Shown in pieces: positions 13,296 through 14,111 of a DNA stretch of 14,111 nucleotides. Origin of the DNA: Thermoplasmata archaeon. GTDB lineage: Archaea > Thermoplasmatota > Thermoplasmata > Halarchaeoplasmatales > Halarchaeoplasmataceae. The notes beneath the pieces are model-generated. The model did not search any database and was not told the DNA's origin. It saw only the letters and a list, made by a program, of their open reading frames with translations. Location: positions 1 through 14,111 of the forward strand of contig JAFDTP010000046.1 of the NCBI GenBank assembly GCA_019594195.1, written 5' to 3'. The position numbers were made by a program, and so were the translations under genes. The first letter of the stretch is position 1; each line of letters opens with the position of its first letter.

Positions 13296-14111
13296 ACATC
13301 AGACCAGAAAAGAGACCAGTTTTTTTCTTTGCGGGTGTCAGTATTGTCAAGGTAAAAATCTTTATCTCCGACCTTCTTCGAAGCCGGCCTGACAAGTATA
13401 CCAGGTAGACCTTCTTCGTCCAGCAGACCTCTATTTTGAAGTGAGTTTATCAGGTAAGAGTCAGAACCTTTGAATCCGTGATCTCTCAGTGCCGATATCT
13501 CTTCTTCTTTTCTGGTGAATATATAGCTCATCATGAAAGGTAAAGAGAGCTTTTTTGTTAGAGTTTTGACCAGCTCTTCGAATATTCTGATCTCGGTGTA
13601 TCCGTACTCCAACAGCGAGTAGTAGTCTAGATTCAAACCAAAGAATGGAAATTTATCCTTCTCCATAGAAACGTATGCTTCAAGTTCATCTCGATTCCAG
13701 AAGTAAATAAAAATATGGTCGTTCGGACATTCTTCGAATCTCCATCGGTAGAACTCCTCGTCTCTGAGATTTTTTAACTTTTTATCTTTTTTGTAGGAAT
13801 CCATCAGATCGATCATATCTTCCTTTTTCACTTCATCGGTGATCTCGATAGTATGGCCTGTTTTTTTGGATGAAATAGTTTTGTTCAGATCTATACCGTC
13901 ATTGTACCTGTAGTTGAAGATATTCTTGATAGAAAATCGGTACAGCTTTTTTCTTTCACCTACAGGGACGTATCCATATCTTTTTGTAGCTTCAGTGGTA
14001 GCTTTCGTGGTCGAAAGGCTCAGGAAGAGATCCACATCTGAATTGTAGATTATATCATTGTTAGAGAACTCGACGAGATCGGAAAATATGCCCAGTCTGC
14101 GATAATCTGTA
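13289..14111 (-). CDS. GNAT-type acyltransferase, 5' end outside the window
   Basis: Acetyl- or other acyl-transferase of the GNAT fold; the acceptor is unknown. The frame stays open to the right edge, adding about 25 residues, so the first in-frame start, GTG at 14035, is not the true one. Those added residues hold DYRRLGIFSDLVEFS, which is the acyl-CoA-binding motif (R-x-x-G-x-x pattern) and the helix after it. LFLSLSTTKATTEATKRYGYVPVGE then completes a GNAT core. A second part (EEFYRWRFEECPNDHIFIYFWNRDELEAYV) looks like a repeat GNAT-like half, as in surface-polysaccharide acyltransferases. 273 residues are visible. Its place beside a GT4 gene fits glycan decoration, which is inference. 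Confidence 0.8.
   Translation of the reverse strand, partial: TDYRRLGIFSDLVEFSNNDIIYNSDVDLFLSLSTTKATTEATKRYGYVPVGERKKLYRFSIKNIFNYRYNDGIDLNKTISSKKTGHTIEITDEVKKEDMIDLMDSYKKDKKLKNLRDEEFYRWRFEECPNDHIFIYFWNRDELEAYVSMEKDKFPFFGLNLDYYSLLEYGYTEIRIFEELVKTLTKKLSLPFMMSYIFTRKEEEISALRDHGFKGSDSYLINSLQNRGLLDEEGLPGILVRPASKKVGDKDFYLDNTDTRKEKNWSLFWSDVH

Noticed and set aside
1..14111. CRISPR array, tRNA, rRNA, insertion sequence or attachment site
   Set aside because: No regularly spaced repeats, clover-leaf sequence, transposase frame or flanking inverted repeats were found on reading.

Overview
The window looks like a piece of an anaerobic, salt-adapted euryarchaeal chromosome. Archaeal signs are TATA boxes 20-30 bases ahead of starts, short or absent leaders, GGTGAT-type ribosome sites, a porGDAB pyruvate:ferredoxin oxidoreductase, an amphi-Trp protein, ArsR-like winged-helix proteins and VapBC-type modules. 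Nearly all proteins are rich in Asp and Glu, as in salt-in halophiles. The ferredoxin-dependent oxidoreductase and a tryptophanase suggest anaerobic amino-acid or pyruvate metabolism. I cannot place the lineage; an uncultured brine euryarchaeon is the best guess and is an inference.

Layout. 1-934 (minus): exported repeat (propeller-like) surface protein, whose last 34 bases copy an internal stretch of the same gene, so the end is suspect. 1232-2605 (plus): tryptophanase. 2610-3250: divergent ArsR-like regulator and amphi-Trp protein sharing a symmetric promoter. 3335-3865 (plus): macro-domain protein. 3872-5353 (minus): radical SAM enzyme whose coding signal extends 112 codons upstream of the first usable start codon. 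5494-6291 (minus): unusual adenylate kinase-like protein. 6397-9306 (plus): complete porG-porD-porA-porB operon. 9343-9576 (minus): small unknown protein. 9619-10425 (minus): family 2 glycosyltransferase. 10512-12099: three damaged toxin-antitoxin modules, namely a vapBC remnant, a nucleotidyltransferase pair with a nonsense codon, and an orphan vapB with a frameshift. 12147-13295 (plus): family 4 glycosyltransferase. 13289-14111 (minus): GNAT-type acyltransferase running off the window.

How the parts fit. Tryptophanase turns tryptophan into indole, ammonia and pyruvate, and the porGDAB enzyme can oxidise pyruvate to acetyl-CoA with reduced ferredoxin; the link is plausible but the genes are in separate transcription units. 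The glycosyltransferases and GNAT protein look like parts of a surface-glycan region, with the decayed toxin-antitoxin genes between them. The most notable points are the non-canonical or broken start of the radical SAM gene, the divergent adenylate kinase-like protein, the cluster of broken toxin-antitoxin genes, and the fold-back-like repeat at the left edge. No complete undescribed system was found with confidence.
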